Positions 25,694-32,597 of a stretch of DNA of 32,597 nt are shown piece by piece. The DNA is from Sphingomonadaceae bacterium. GTDB taxonomy: Bacteria > Pseudomonadota > Alphaproteobacteria > Sphingomonadales > Sphingomonadaceae. The translations under genes were made by a program, and so were the position numbers. Under the pieces are notes generated by a model that saw only the letters and a program-made list of their open reading frames with translations, did no database searches and was not told the origin of the DNA. The DNA is taken from assembly GCA_029268145.1 (NCBI GenBank), contig JAJUHA010000025.1:1-32597 (forward strand), read 5' to 3'. Position 1 is the first letter of the stretch; every line of letters starts with the position of its first letter.

Positions 25694-27081
25694 GCGTCGA
25701 ATGGGTTCCGGGCGCTGCGCAGCGTCAGCCTGACGGGAATGCCGCCGAGGTCGAGCTCGTCGCGCAGCGCATTGACCAGATAGCGTTCGTAGCTCCTGGG
25801 CAGGGCGTCGAGCCGGGTGCCGAAGACGATGAAGGTCGGCGGCCGGGTGCGGGCCTGGGTGATGTAGCGCAGCCGGATCCGCCGGCCGCCGGGCGCGGGC
25901 GGCGGCGTCCGCGCGATGGCGGCCTCGAACCAGCGGTTGAGCTTCGCTGTCGGGATGCGGCGGCTCCAGCGGGCGCGGGCGTCGAAGGCGGCGCGGACCA
26001 GGGCGTCGAGCCCCTTGCCGGTGCGCGCCGAGACCGCCAGCAGCGGCACGCCCTTGACCTGGGCGAGGCCCTCCTCGAGCGCGGCCCTGACCCCGTTGAA
26101 CAGCCGGCTCTGGTCTTCCGCCACGTCCCACTTGTTGAGCGCGACAAGGAGCGCGCGCCCCTCGGCGAGCACCCGGTCGGCGATGCGGAGATCCTGCGCC
26201 TCGAGCCCGCGCGTCGCATCGAGCAGCAGGACCACCACCTCGGCGAAATCGACCGCGCGCTCGGCATCCTGCACGGCCAGCCGCTCGAGCCGGTCCTCCA
26301 CCTTCGCCCGGCGGCGCTGGCCGGCCGTGTCGATGAGGTGCACCGGCCGCCCCTCGAAGCTCCAGGGGATGCGGATTGCATCGCGGGTGATCCCGGCCTC
26401 CGGGCCGGTCAGCAGCCGCTCCTCGCCGAGCAGCCGGTTGATGAGGGTGGACTTGCCGGCATTGGGCCGGCCGACGATGGCGAGCTGGAGGGGGGCCGCC
26501 TCCGGATCCTCCGCCGGCCCGCCCTCCTCCGCGGCGCCGGGCGGCGGCAGGTGCGGGGCAAGGGCGGCGAAGAGGTCGGCCAGCCCCTCGCCATGCTCGG
26601 CCGAAAGCGCCACCGGCTCGCCAAGCCCGAGCGCGAAGGCCTCGAGGAGGCCGGCGTCCGCAGCGCGCCCCTCCGCCTTGTTGGCGACCAGGATGACGGG
26701 AACCCGGGCCTCCTCCCGCAGCCAGCGGGCGAAGTGGCGGTCGCCTTCGGTGATGCCGGCGCGCGCGTCGACCAGGAACAGCGCGACGCTGGCATCGGCA
26801 AGCGCCGCGGCGGACTGGGCCCGCATCCGGCCCTCGAGGCTTTCGACCTCGGCTTCCTCGAGACCGGCGGTGTCGACGACGGTGAAGGCGAGGTCGAACA
26901 GCCGCCCCTCGCCCTCGCGCCGGTCCCGCGTCACGCCGGGCCGGTCGTCGACGAGCGCGACGCGCTTGCCGACCAGCCGGTTGAACAGCGTCGACTTGCC
27001 GACATTGGGCCGGCCGAGGATGACGAGCTTCGCCTGCCTGGCAAGCCCCCCGGCGGTCCCGCCCGGTTCGGTTCCCGCCAT
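25690..27081 (-). CDS. der: Ribosome biogenesis GTPase Der (EngA)
   Basis: A 463-aa tandem GTPase acting in 50S assembly. The first G domain has GRPNVGKST, the switch [16 protein letters not shown] and the G4 variant NKAE. The second has [18 protein letters not shown] and LNKWDV. The C-terminal KH-like domain ends with [19 protein letters not shown] and [10 protein letters not shown]. The length is slightly more than usual because of a Gly-rich N-terminus; a later start is possible. The ATG at 27081 is 3 nt after the bamB stop. Downstream it is coupled to the exosortase-associated ligase, an unusual partner for der. Confidence 0.96.
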   Translation of the reverse strand: MAGTEPGGTAGGLARQAKLVILGRPNVGKSTLFNRLVGKRVALVDDRPGVTRDRREGEGRLFDLAFTVVDTAGLEEAEVESLEGRMRAQSAAALADASVALFLVDARAGITEGDRHFARWLREEARVPVILVANKAEGRAADAGLLEAFALGLGEPVALSAEHGEGLADLFAALAPHLPPPGAAEEGGPAEDPEAAPLQLAIVGRPNAGKSTLINRLLGEERLLTGPEAGITRDAIRIPWSFEGRPVHLIDTAGQRRRAKVEDRLERLAVQDAERAVDFAEVVVLLLDATRGLEAQDLRIADRVLAEGRALLVALNKWDVAEDQSRLFNGVRAALEEGLAQVKGVPLLAVSARTGKGLDALVRAAFDARARWSRRIPTAKLNRWFEAAIARTPPPAPGGRRIRLRYITQARTRPPTFIVFGTRLDALPRSYERYLVNALRDELDLGGIPVRLTLRSARNPFDA

Positions 27082-27084
27082 CGC

Positions 27085-28440
27085 CTAGCGGAAGGCCTGG
27101 ACGCGGCCGTCCTCGGTCAGGATGTAGAGGATCATGTTGGCAACCACCGGCGGCAGGAAGGCGGGCGCGCCGATCTTGCGCTCCGAAAGCTTCGCGCCAT
27201 CGGCCGGATTGAGCTCGACGAGGCGGCCCCGCGAGGAGACCAGGATGAGCCGGTCCCCGGCCAGCACCGGGCCTGCCCATTCGATCGCGCCGCTGCGCTT
27301 CTTCGGCTTGGCGAAGCGGTCGAGCTGCGTCACCCAGCGGATCTTGCCATCGCCCCTCGTGAGCGCGACGACCTGCGCCTCCGTCGTCACGACGAACAGG
27401 AACTCGCCGGCAACCGCGGGGGTCGAGACACCCGCGAAGCTCCGTTCCCACACCCGCTGGCCGGTGGCGAGCTCGATCGCGACCATCCGGCCGCCATGGC
27501 CGATGGCGAAGACCCGGCCGCGATCGATGACAGGCGAGGCGACGATGGCGGAGAGCGCGCCGAGCGCAGTGGTGCGGCCGGTGCGCGCCAGCTGGTCCTG
27601 CCAGACGGTGCGGCCATTCTCGACCCTGAGCGCGAACAGCTCGCCCGACGAGAAGCCGGCAACCACCGTCCCAAGCTCCACTGCGGGCGCCCCGGGGCCG
27701 AGGATGGCGGCGGGCTCGAGCGTCGCCGTCACCTGCCAGAGCTGCTCGCCGTTCGCCGCGGACAGGGCCGTCAGCCGGTTGTCCTGCGTCATCACCAGCA
27801 CCCGGCCCTCGGCCACGGTCGGCGCGCCGCGCAGCGGCACCCCGATCGTGACCCGCCAGATCTCGGCGCCAGTCGCGGCATCGAGGGCCACCGCATCGCC
27901 CATCCCGGTCGTGGCGAACACCCGGTCGCCCTCGAGGCTCACGCCCCCGCCGAAGGCAGGGCGGTTGCCCTTGCGGCGGGCCGGAACCAGCCGTCGCTCC
28001 CACAGGAGGGAGCCCGTATCGGCCGCAAAGGCGCGGACGAGACCGTCGGTGTCGATCGTCACCATCCGGTTGGCGAGGATGACCGGCGCGGCGTTGAGGC
28101 GCCGCGTCGGATCGGAGCCGCGCCCGATCGAGACGCGGAACAGCGGCTGGGTGCCCGCACCAAGCGCCAGGCGGCCCATCGCCTTGGTGGCGGAGCCGCC
28201 GGACTGGGTCCAGGCCGGGTTCACCGTCGGCGGCGGCAGCACGACCTCGAGGTCGCGCAGCTCGGGCTCGGCCTCGACCTCGCGCTCGTAATCGAGCACC
28301 GAGATGCGCTCGCCCATGGTCTGGCTCGCCGGCGGCGCCCGACGGAACAGGCCCTTGCGTTCGCCGCGGTTGCAGCCGGCAAGCGCCAGCGCGGCAGCCA
28401 GCAGAATGAGGATGGGCCAGCCGGCCCGGCGCGCTGCCAT
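27085..28440 (-). CDS. bamB: BamB-like outer-membrane assembly lipoprotein (PQQ-type beta-propeller)
   Basis: A 451-aa lipoprotein, lipidated at Cys23 in ALALAGC. After a low-complexity linker, repeated propeller blades of the PQQ/WD-like type are visible, each with AxDxxTGxxxW-like strands, for example AFAADTGSLLWERRL, ALDAATGAEIWRVTI, ALSAANGEQLWQV, ALRVENGRTVWQ and AIELATGQRVWERS. This matches BamB, a scaffold of the BAM complex that inserts beta-barrel proteins, in the periplasm. The order yfgM-bamB-der is the classic one. It starts in a TGATG overlap with the yfgM-like stop and ends 3 nt before der. Confidence 0.92.
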   Translation of the reverse strand: MAARRAGWPILILLAAALALAGCNRGERKGLFRRAPPASQTMGERISVLDYEREVEAEPELRDLEVVLPPPTVNPAWTQSGGSATKAMGRLALGAGTQPLFRVSIGRGSDPTRRLNAAPVILANRMVTIDTDGLVRAFAADTGSLLWERRLVPARRKGNRPAFGGGVSLEGDRVFATTGMGDAVALDAATGAEIWRVTIGVPLRGAPTVAEGRVLVMTQDNRLTALSAANGEQLWQVTATLEPAAILGPGAPAVELGTVVAGFSSGELFALRVENGRTVWQDQLARTGRTTALGALSAIVASPVIDRGRVFAIGHGGRMVAIELATGQRVWERSFAGVSTPAVAGEFLFVVTTEAQVVALTRGDGKIRWVTQLDRFAKPKKRSGAIEWAGPVLAGDRLILVSSRGRLVELNPADGAKLSERKIGAPAFLPPVVANMILYILTEDGRVQAFR

Positions 28441-29219
28441 CAGTTCCCGGCCCCGCCGGCTGCTCCGGCCGGCGCGCCGGCCTGGGGCGGGCCGCCCTCG
28501 GCCGCGCGCCGAAGGGCCTCGGCAACCTGGCTCGTGTCCTCGCCGAGCATCGCCGCCATCTGCTCGGCGCGGTCGCGCTGGGTCGCCGGTGCGTCCTCGG
28601 CGCGGGCGAGCCGCAGGAACAGGGCCGCGGCGTCGGCCTCGCGGCCGGCGCGCAGGTGGGCGATGGCGGCGATCTCGGCAACGGCGGGGAACCAGGGGCT
28701 GTCGCCCTCCAGCCAGGGGCGGGCGCGGGCGATCACCTCGTCGGGCCGGAGCGTGTCGGCCTCGAGCCGCAGCGCCTGGATGGCGGCGAGGTCGCGCAGC
28801 GGGGCCGCAACCGAGGTGTCGGCCGACGCGTCGCGCAGCCGCTGGCGCGCCGTGTCCGGTTCGCTCCGGCTGGTCGCGAGCGCAGCCTCGAGCAGCGCCG
28901 CCACGGCGCGCTGGCCCGCCGTTCCGGCGGAGCGGACGTCGGCCAGGGGGGCATCGGCCGCGGCGCTGTTGCCGGCCTCGATCGCCCGCACGGCGGCAAG
29001 CAGCTTCTCGCTGTTCGCCTCCCTGGTGCGGGCGGTCTGCTCGCGCCAGAACAGGAAGCCGGCAAAGGCGAGCAGGCCGACGCCGACAGCGAGCAGGATC
29101 CAGCGGCCCCAGTCCCGCAGGAACTTCCGGAAGGCATCGCGGCGATATTCCTCGTCAACCTCGCGCAGGAAGGGATCATCGTCTGCACGGGCCGCGGGGG
29201 GCAGGGGCGGTTGGGCCAA
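28440..29219 (-). CDS. YfgM-like tetratricopeptide membrane protein
   Basis: A 259-aa protein with a short cytoplasmic N-terminus (EVDEEYRRDAFRKFLRDWG), one membrane segment at about residues 40-58 (WILLAVGVGLLAFAGFLFW) and a helical TPR-like periplasmic domain, ending in a Gly/Ala tail. The family (TPR_21) includes YfgM, an ancillary subunit of the SecYEG translocon linking to periplasmic chaperones. The start is TTG at 29219: AGGGAAGAG lies 7 nt upstream and no ATG precedes the membrane segment. It heads the yfgM-bamB-der-ligase-decarboxylase operon. The 83-nt gap to panB (29220-29302) contains no gene; I see only a weak GGGCT/AGCCC dyad. Confidence 0.85.
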   Translation of the reverse strand: MAQPPLPPAARADDDPFLREVDEEYRRDAFRKFLRDWGRWILLAVGVGLLAFAGFLFWREQTARTREANSEKLLAAVRAIEAGNSAAADAPLADVRSAGTAGQRAVAALLEAALATSRSEPDTARQRLRDASADTSVAAPLRDLAAIQALRLEADTLRPDEVIARARPWLEGDSPWFPAVAEIAAIAHLRAGREADAAALFLRLARAEDAPATQRDRAEQMAAMLGEDTSQVAEALRRAAEGGPPQAGAPAGAAGGAGN

Positions 29220-29302
29220 AACTCTCTTCCCTGAAGCGGTCGCCGGGCTCTCCTAGCCCGCGCGTGCGGCAAAGCGCAATGCGGCTTGCAGGGGCGTGAA
29301 CA

Positions 29303-30175
29303 TCAGGGCTTCGGGCGGTAGGTCTCGGCGTCGCCGGGAAAGCTGCGCGCGCGCACGGCCTCGGCATAGCGGGCGGCCGCGTCCGAGATGCGCCCGGCCA
29401 GGTCGTCGAACCGGCGCACGAAGCGCGGCACGCGCTCGAACATGCCGAGCATGTCGTCGATGACGAGCACCTGGCCATCGCAGGCGGCGGACGCCCCGAT
29501 GCCGATCACCGGGCAGGGAACGGCCGCCTGGATCTCGCGCGCCAGCGGCTCCACCACGCCCTCCACAACAAGGGCGAAGGCGCCCGCCGCGGCGATGGCG
29601 CGGGCGTCACCCAGGATCTTCGCGGCCTCCGCCTCGCTGCGGCCGCGGGCGCCATAGCCGCCGAGCGCGTTCACCGCCTGCGGCGTGAGGCCGACATGGC
29701 CGACGACCGGAATCCCGCGCGCCACAAGGAAGGCGACCGTTTGGGCCAGGACCTCGCCGCCTTCCATCTTGACGGCTGCGGCCCCGGTCTCGCGCAGCAC
29801 CCGCGCGGCGGTGGCGAAGGCCTGCTCGGGCGACGCCTCGTAGGTGCCAAACGGAAGGTCGACGACGACGACCGAGCGGTAGCTGCCCCGCACCACGGCC
29901 GCGCCATGGGCGATCATCATCTCCAGCGTCACCTTCACCGTGGTGTCGAGGCCGTAGATGACCTGGCCGAGGCTGTCGCCGACGAGGAGCATGTCGCAGT
30001 GCGGGTCGAGCAGCTGCGCCATGCGCGCGGTGTAGGCGGTGAGCATCACCACCGGCTCGGCAGTGACTCCGGCCGCCTTGCGGGCGGCGATGGCGGGGAC
30101 GGTCAGGCGCCGGACCGGTTCCGGCACCGGGTGGGCGCGCGAGGTCGCCGTGTCGAGCGTGTAGGTGGTGGACAT
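29303..30175 (-). CDS. panB: 3-methyl-2-oxobutanoate hydroxymethyltransferase
   Basis: A 290-aa enzyme making ketopantoate from ketoisovalerate and methylene-tetrahydrofolate, the first committed step of pantothenate/CoA synthesis. Signatures: [71 protein letters not shown] and [15 protein letters not shown]. Length is slightly above the usual 265-280 because of an N-terminal extension (residues 1-27) with a Pro/Arg stretch. The ATG at 30175 is 31 nt after the small lipoprotein's stop, so it probably shares the upstream transcript. panC is not in the window. Confidence 0.95.
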   Translation of the reverse strand: MSTTYTLDTATSRAHPVPEPVRRLTVPAIAARKAAGVTAEPVVMLTAYTARMAQLLDPHCDMLLVGDSLGQVIYGLDTTVKVTLEMMIAHGAAVVRGSYRSVVVVDLPFGTYEASPEQAFATAARVLRETGAAAVKMEGGEVLAQTVAFLVARGIPVVGHVGLTPQAVNALGGYGARGRSEAEAAKILGDARAIAAAGAFALVVEGVVEPLAREIQAAVPCPVIGIGASAACDGQVLVIDDMLGMFERVPRFVRRFDDLAGRISDAAARYAEAVRARSFPGDAETYRPKP

Positions 30176-30206
30176 GACCCCCCTTGCGGCCGCCGGGGGC
30201 CGGCGG

Positions 30207-30467
30207 TCAATCGGGGCTGGCCTCGCGCTCCTGCCGGCGGCGCTCGCGGCGGGCCTGCTGCGCCCGGTCCTCCTCGGCCTCCTGCGCCGTGGTGGTGGCC
30301 GCATCCCAGCCGGTCTCGACGATCGTGCCGGCCGCCTTGCCGGTCACCTTGACCGCGCCAGTCGCCGCCTTGCCGACGAGACAGCCGGCAAGGAGCGGGG
30401 CAAGGAGCAGCAGCGGCAGGGCGCGGATTGGCGCGCGAACTGGCGCGCGGATCGGGGCTGGGGTCAT
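30207..30467 (-). CDS. Small lipoprotein (86 aa)
   Basis: A small predicted lipoprotein. After a basic, Pro/Arg-repeating N-terminus ([12 protein letters not shown]) the hydrophobic [13 protein letters not shown] gives a lipobox at Cys29. The mature part is a Gly/Ala/Val/Lys-rich stretch ([20 protein letters not shown]) followed by a charged helix rich in Glu, Arg and Gln to the end. It resembles small lipoproteins annotated only by family number (NF038104-like, from memory). No function is known. The ATG at 30467 overlaps the arsC stop by 4 nt (ATGA). Confidence 0.75.
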   Translation of the reverse strand: MTPAPIRAPVRAPIRALPLLLLAPLLAGCLVGKAATGAVKVTGKAAGTIVETGWDAATTTAQEAEEDRAQQARRERRRQEREASPD

Positions 30468-30850
30468 GGCGCGAGCGGGCTCCCATCCTCCTTGCGGAAG
30501 TCGGCGGGCGGCGGCCGGTCGAGGAGCGGCAGCACGGCCTCGGACGGCCGGCACAGCCGGACGCCCCGCGGCGTGCAGACGATCGGCCGGTTCACCAGGA
30601 TGGGGTGGGCGACCATGGCGGCCAGAAGCGCCTCGTCATCGGCCTCGGCGAGGCCTTCCGCTTCGGGCACATTGGCCCGGAGCGCGGCGCGCGGGTTGAG
30701 GTCGGCGGCCGCGAACAGGCCGAGCAGCTGCGGCCGGGTCCAGCCCTCCTGCAGATAGTCGATGACGACCGGCTCGGTGCCGCTGGCGCGGATGATGGCG
30801 AGCACGTTGCGCGAGGTGCCGCACTTCGGGTTGTGGTGGATGACGATCAC
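30464..30850 (-). CDS. arsC: Arsenate reductase, glutaredoxin-coupled ArsC family
   Basis: A 128-aa protein reducing arsenate to arsenite with glutathione/glutaredoxin. The catalytic Cys10 lies in HHNPKCGTSRNVLAII, and the family's C-terminal block HPILVNRPIVCTPRGVRLCRPSEAVLPLL is intact. Members of this family also include uncharacterised Spx/YffB-like paralogues, but the CGTSRN motif and the RP-I-V motif fit true ArsC. The start is uncertain: GTG 30850 places the fold at its natural beginning but has a poor ribosome site, while a TTG at 30904 overlapping the acetyltransferase stop adds 18 unrelated residues. There is no arsR, arsB or acr3 in the window. It overlaps the lipoprotein gene by 4 nt. 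Confidence 0.9.
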   Translation of the reverse strand: MIVIHHNPKCGTSRNVLAIIRASGTEPVVIDYLQEGWTRPQLLGLFAAADLNPRAALRANVPEAEGLAEADDEALLAAMVAHPILVNRPIVCTPRGVRLCRPSEAVLPLLDRPPPADFRKEDGSPLAP

Positions 30851-30900
30851 GCCGGGGGGCCCTGGGAGTCCTGCACGGTTGGTGTGGTGACCTCCCTGCC

Positions 30901-31395
30901 TCAATCCCGGGCATCGGCGTCGAGGTCAAGGTCGAAGTGGAGGACCGGCGCGCCACGCCCGAGGGCGCGGTAGAGCGCGATCGCCGGGGCATCGTCGCGG
31001 TCGGCCTGGACGTAGAGGGCGGTCGCGCCCTCGGCGCGGGCGATCGGCCCCAGCGCGCAGACGAGGGCGGTTGCGATTCCCTGCCGGCGGTCTCCCTCGG
31101 CGACGGCGAGGTCGTAGAGGTAGAGTTCGGTCTGCCGGCGGTCCAGCTTCGGGAGGAGGTGGGCGACGAGGCCGCCCGCGATCCGCGCGCCGCGTGCAGC
31201 GACGAGGATGATGATCCGGCGCTGGCCAAGGAGATCCTCGAGCCAGGCGTCATCGGCCGCAGCCGCATCTTCCGCCTGCGTGCCATCGAACGCCAGCCGG
31301 AAGAGCTTGGCGAGGGCCTGGGCTGCATCCCGGTCCCCTGGCCCGAGGCGGCGGATCTCCGCCCCGCTCACGCCTGCTTTCGCGGCCCTGCTCAT
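30901..31395 (-). CDS. GNAT acetyltransferase, AAC(3)-I-like
   Basis: A 164-aa GNAT N-acetyltransferase. The acetyl-CoA loop is RRQGIATAL (103-111), preceded by ELYLYDLAV and followed by ALYVQADRDDAPAIALYRALG and a C-terminal HFDLDLDAD. This pattern is close to the aminoglycoside 3-N-acetyltransferase AAC(3)-I family, which shares the YDLAV, RRQGIATAL, YVQAD and HFDI(D/L) segments. Chromosomal relatives often act on unknown amines, so resistance should not be assumed. The ATG at 31395 has GGAGG about 8 nt upstream. It heads a minus-strand group with arsC, a lipoprotein and panB. The 99 nt between it and kdpE (31396-31494) hold only the leader. Confidence 0.85.
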   Translation of the reverse strand: MSRAAKAGVSGAEIRRLGPGDRDAAQALAKLFRLAFDGTQAEDAAAADDAWLEDLLGQRRIIILVAARGARIAGGLVAHLLPKLDRRQTELYLYDLAVAEGDRRQGIATALVCALGPIARAEGATALYVQADRDDAPAIALYRALGRGAPVLHFDLDLDADARD

Positions 31396-31494
31396 CCTCG
31401 CTGCCTCCGTCCGTCCTTGACTCCCGGTCCGGCGGACTGCGCCGCGGGCCATGGCTGGCCGCTCGCGCTTCCCTGGAGCAGCAGCGCGCCACCG

Positions 31495-32187
31495 TCAGCC
31501 ACCCTGGAACCGGTATCCGACTCCCGCTTCCGTCAGGATCAGTCGCGGCGCACTGGGATCGCGCTCCAGCTTCTGGCGAAGCTGGCCGACGAAGACACGG
31601 AGAAACGGAAGGTCGTCGGCATGCGCGGGTCCCCACACCGCGGTCAGCAGCTGGCGATGCGTGAGCACCCTGCCGGGCGCCGACGCCAGCTGCGCCAGCA
31701 GGTCATATTCGCGAGGGCTAAGCCGGACCGGTTCGCCATCGCGCATCACCCGGCGGCGTTCGAGGTCGATCTCGACCCCCGCCACGGACAGGCGCAGCTG
31801 CGGGGTTTCGCGCAGAAGCCGGTGCCGAAGCGCCACCCGCAACCGCGCCAGCAGCTCGCCGATGCCGAATGACTTTTCGACATAGTCGTCGGCGCCGGCG
31901 TCGAGGGCGTCGATCTTCTCGGTCTCCCTGTCGCGTGCCGACAGGATCAGGATCGGACCCTCGTAGAACGCCCGCGCCTTTCCCAGCACCTCGCGCCCAT
32001 CGAGGTCCGGCAGGCCGAGGTCCAGCACGACCGCGTCGGGCGCGCGTCGGGCGATCTCGCGCAGGCCCGCCGCACCATCGTCCGCGCGCATGTAGTCATA
32101 GCCTGCCGCTTCCATGGCGGGGCCGACGAAGCGATGGATCTGGGGCTCGTCATCGATGACGAGAATGCGCGGCCGTGACGCGCTCAT
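31495..32187 (-). CDS. kdpE: KdpE-type response regulator
   Basis: A 230-aa OmpR/PhoB-type regulator, matching KdpE, which activates the kdpFABC potassium pump. The receiver domain has acidic residues Asp12/Asp13, phosphoacceptor Asp56, Ser83 and Lys105. The winged-helix domain has LSPREYDLLAQLASAPGRVLTHRQLL, LRVFVGQLRQKLE and LTEAGVGYRFQ, all KdpE-like. The invariant Pro after the conserved Lys is replaced: Lys105-Ser106-Phe where KPF is expected, encoded TCA, one base from the Pro codon CCA. This could weaken phosphorylation signalling. The ATG overlaps the kdpD stop by 4 nt. Its sensor gene is cut by an insertion element, so the regulator is probably orphaned. Confidence 0.9.
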   Translation of the reverse strand: MSASRPRILVIDDEPQIHRFVGPAMEAAGYDYMRADDGAAGLREIARRAPDAVVLDLGLPDLDGREVLGKARAFYEGPILILSARDRETEKIDALDAGADDYVEKSFGIGELLARLRVALRHRLLRETPQLRLSVAGVEIDLERRRVMRDGEPVRLSPREYDLLAQLASAPGRVLTHRQLLTAVWGPAHADDLPFLRVFVGQLRQKLERDPSAPRLILTEAGVGYRFQGG

Positions 32188-32453
32188 GCCGGCACCCCGG
32201 CGGCCGGCCTGTCCTTGCGGAGGCTGATCAGCACCCGCGTCCCGCGGCCTTCATGGATGGGACTTGCCGCCGCGATCCGACCGCCCATGGCCTCGACGAA
32301 GCCCCTGGCAATGGCGAGGCCAAGGCCGGCACCCTGTCGGTTGCGATCGCCGGCTTCCTCCATGCGGCGAAACCTCTCGAACACGCGCTCCAGCTCGGCC
32401 GTGGGGATCCCGGGCCCATCGTCCTCGATCGAGATCACGACGCAGCCATGATC
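32184..32453 (-). pseudogene. kdpD: kdpD sensor kinase remnant (C-terminal ATPase part only)
   Basis: About 90 residues of the C-terminal HATPase domain of KdpD remain: the D/G1 box IEDDGPGIP, the F box VFERFRRMEEAGD, the G2 box GAGLGLAIARGFVEAMGG and the terminal strands. Everything upstream (USP, transmembrane, dimerisation/His domains) is replaced by an IS5-family element. Reading back from the junction, the frame meets TAG at 32456-32454, so no longer protein can be made from this side. A GTG at 32438 could start only a useless fragment. The stop overlaps kdpE by 4 nt. Confidence 0.88.
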
Positions 32454-32457
32454 CTAA

Positions 32458-32597
32458 GAGTCTGATTCAAAACCATCGCGATAGATTTCATGCTCTTGCG
32501 ATGCGGCGTGCGAAGAGCTGGATTGAGGCGATGAACAGCCACGCGGTTGCCGAGGCGATGGTCTGCTCGAAGTCCTTGGCGAGGCGGCGGTTGCGAC
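32458..32597 (-). mobile_element. IS5-family insertion sequence, terminal part (runs off the window)
   Basis: The element's end appears to start at GAGTCTGATTCAAAACC (32458 on), directly after CTAA (32454-32457), which fits the YTAR-type target of IS5 relatives. It carries the 3' end of a transposase. The other end, inverted repeat partner and target duplication lie outside the window, so the boundary is tentative. Confidence 0.75.
32488..32597 (-). CDS. IS5-family transposase, C-terminal fragment
   Basis: Only the last 35 residues are in the window, beginning RNRRLAKDFEQTIASATAWL and ending in the basic ARRIARA before the TGA (32490-32488). The RNRRLAKDFE and ATAWLFIAS segments are a hallmark of the short second open frame of IS5/IS427-group transposases. 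The DDE catalytic Glu usually lies near this region. Whether the element is intact cannot be seen. Confidence 0.85.
   Translation of the reverse strand, partial: RNRRLAKDFEQTIASATAWLFIASIQLFARRIARA

Noticed and set aside
25694-28681. Huge upstream extension of the acyl-CoA ligase frame, as if a 1494-aa fusion protein
   Set aside because: The extra part is the out-of-frame shadow of der, bamB and yfgM. The ligase has its own ATG in an ATGA overlap with der.
30840-30904. Leader peptide (GTG at 30876, nine codons) before arsC ending in the GTGA of the arsC start
   Set aside because: The frame is very short and its GGAGGT site is 13 nt away, longer than usual; chance is likely in such GC-rich sequence.
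1-32597. GANTC (CcrM) sites near several gene starts (202, 9821, 15915, 22714)
   Set aside because: At this base composition GANTC is expected roughly every few hundred bases, and it also occurs inside genes, so the placement is not informative.

Overview
The window looks like chromosomal DNA from a very GC-rich alphaproteobacterium, most likely order Sphingomonadales. The evidence is a PEPxxWA-type CTERM sorting tail, the recR-def / fmt-truA neighbourhood, a long TonB-dependent receptor of the ETIVVTGSR type, and two enzymes of the exosortase-A-associated families. Almost all of it is densely packed protein-coding sequence with many 1-4 nt stop/start overlaps. I see no tRNA, rRNA or CRISPR array. 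The only mobile DNA is the cut end of an IS5-family element at the right edge.

Layout, left to right. (1) 1-5025, + strand: a PEP-CTERM protein, then a tight four-gene operon of a circularly permuted ATP-grasp protein, an alpha-E helical protein, a bacterial transglutaminase and the proteasome-like peptidase Anbu. (2) 5160-9682: a large TonB-dependent receptor, converging through a perfect 14-bp hairpin on an acyl-CoA dehydrogenase. (3) 9841-12983, + strand: rpmH-rnpA-yidD-yidC-yihA, the ribosome/RNase P/membrane-insertion block. (4) 13052-19014: an NMO-like flavoprotein, a lipoprotein serine hydrolase head-to-head with a periplasmic cyclophilin, a 52-aa membrane protein and methylmalonyl-CoA mutase. 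(5) 19021-22715: recR-def-ppk2 on the minus strand, divergent from fmt-truA. (6) 22735-22966: a strong sigma-54 promoter match and a 56-aa membrane protein. (7) 22941-29219, minus strand: yfgM-like, bamB-like and der, then an acyl-CoA ligase and a PLP decarboxylase of the exosortase-associated type. (8) 29303-31395, minus strand: an AAC(3)-I-like acetyltransferase, arsC, a small lipoprotein and panB. (9) 31495-32597: kdpE and the 3' remnant of kdpD, cut by an IS5-family element.

Two themes stand out. The Anbu operon is a recognised but functionally unsolved system pairing peptide-bond-forming or amidoligase-like enzymes with a self-compartmentalising peptidase. The exosortase/PEP-CTERM theme recurs as a sortable protein at the left end and the ligase/decarboxylase pair attached to the der operon, beside a candidate RpoN promoter. 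No exosortase gene is in the window. At fine scale there are two unusually compressed divergent start regions: CATG-overlapping start codons at 15912-15915, and a palindrome that can act as ribosome binding site for both recR and fmt. rnpA also lacks a conventional start codon.
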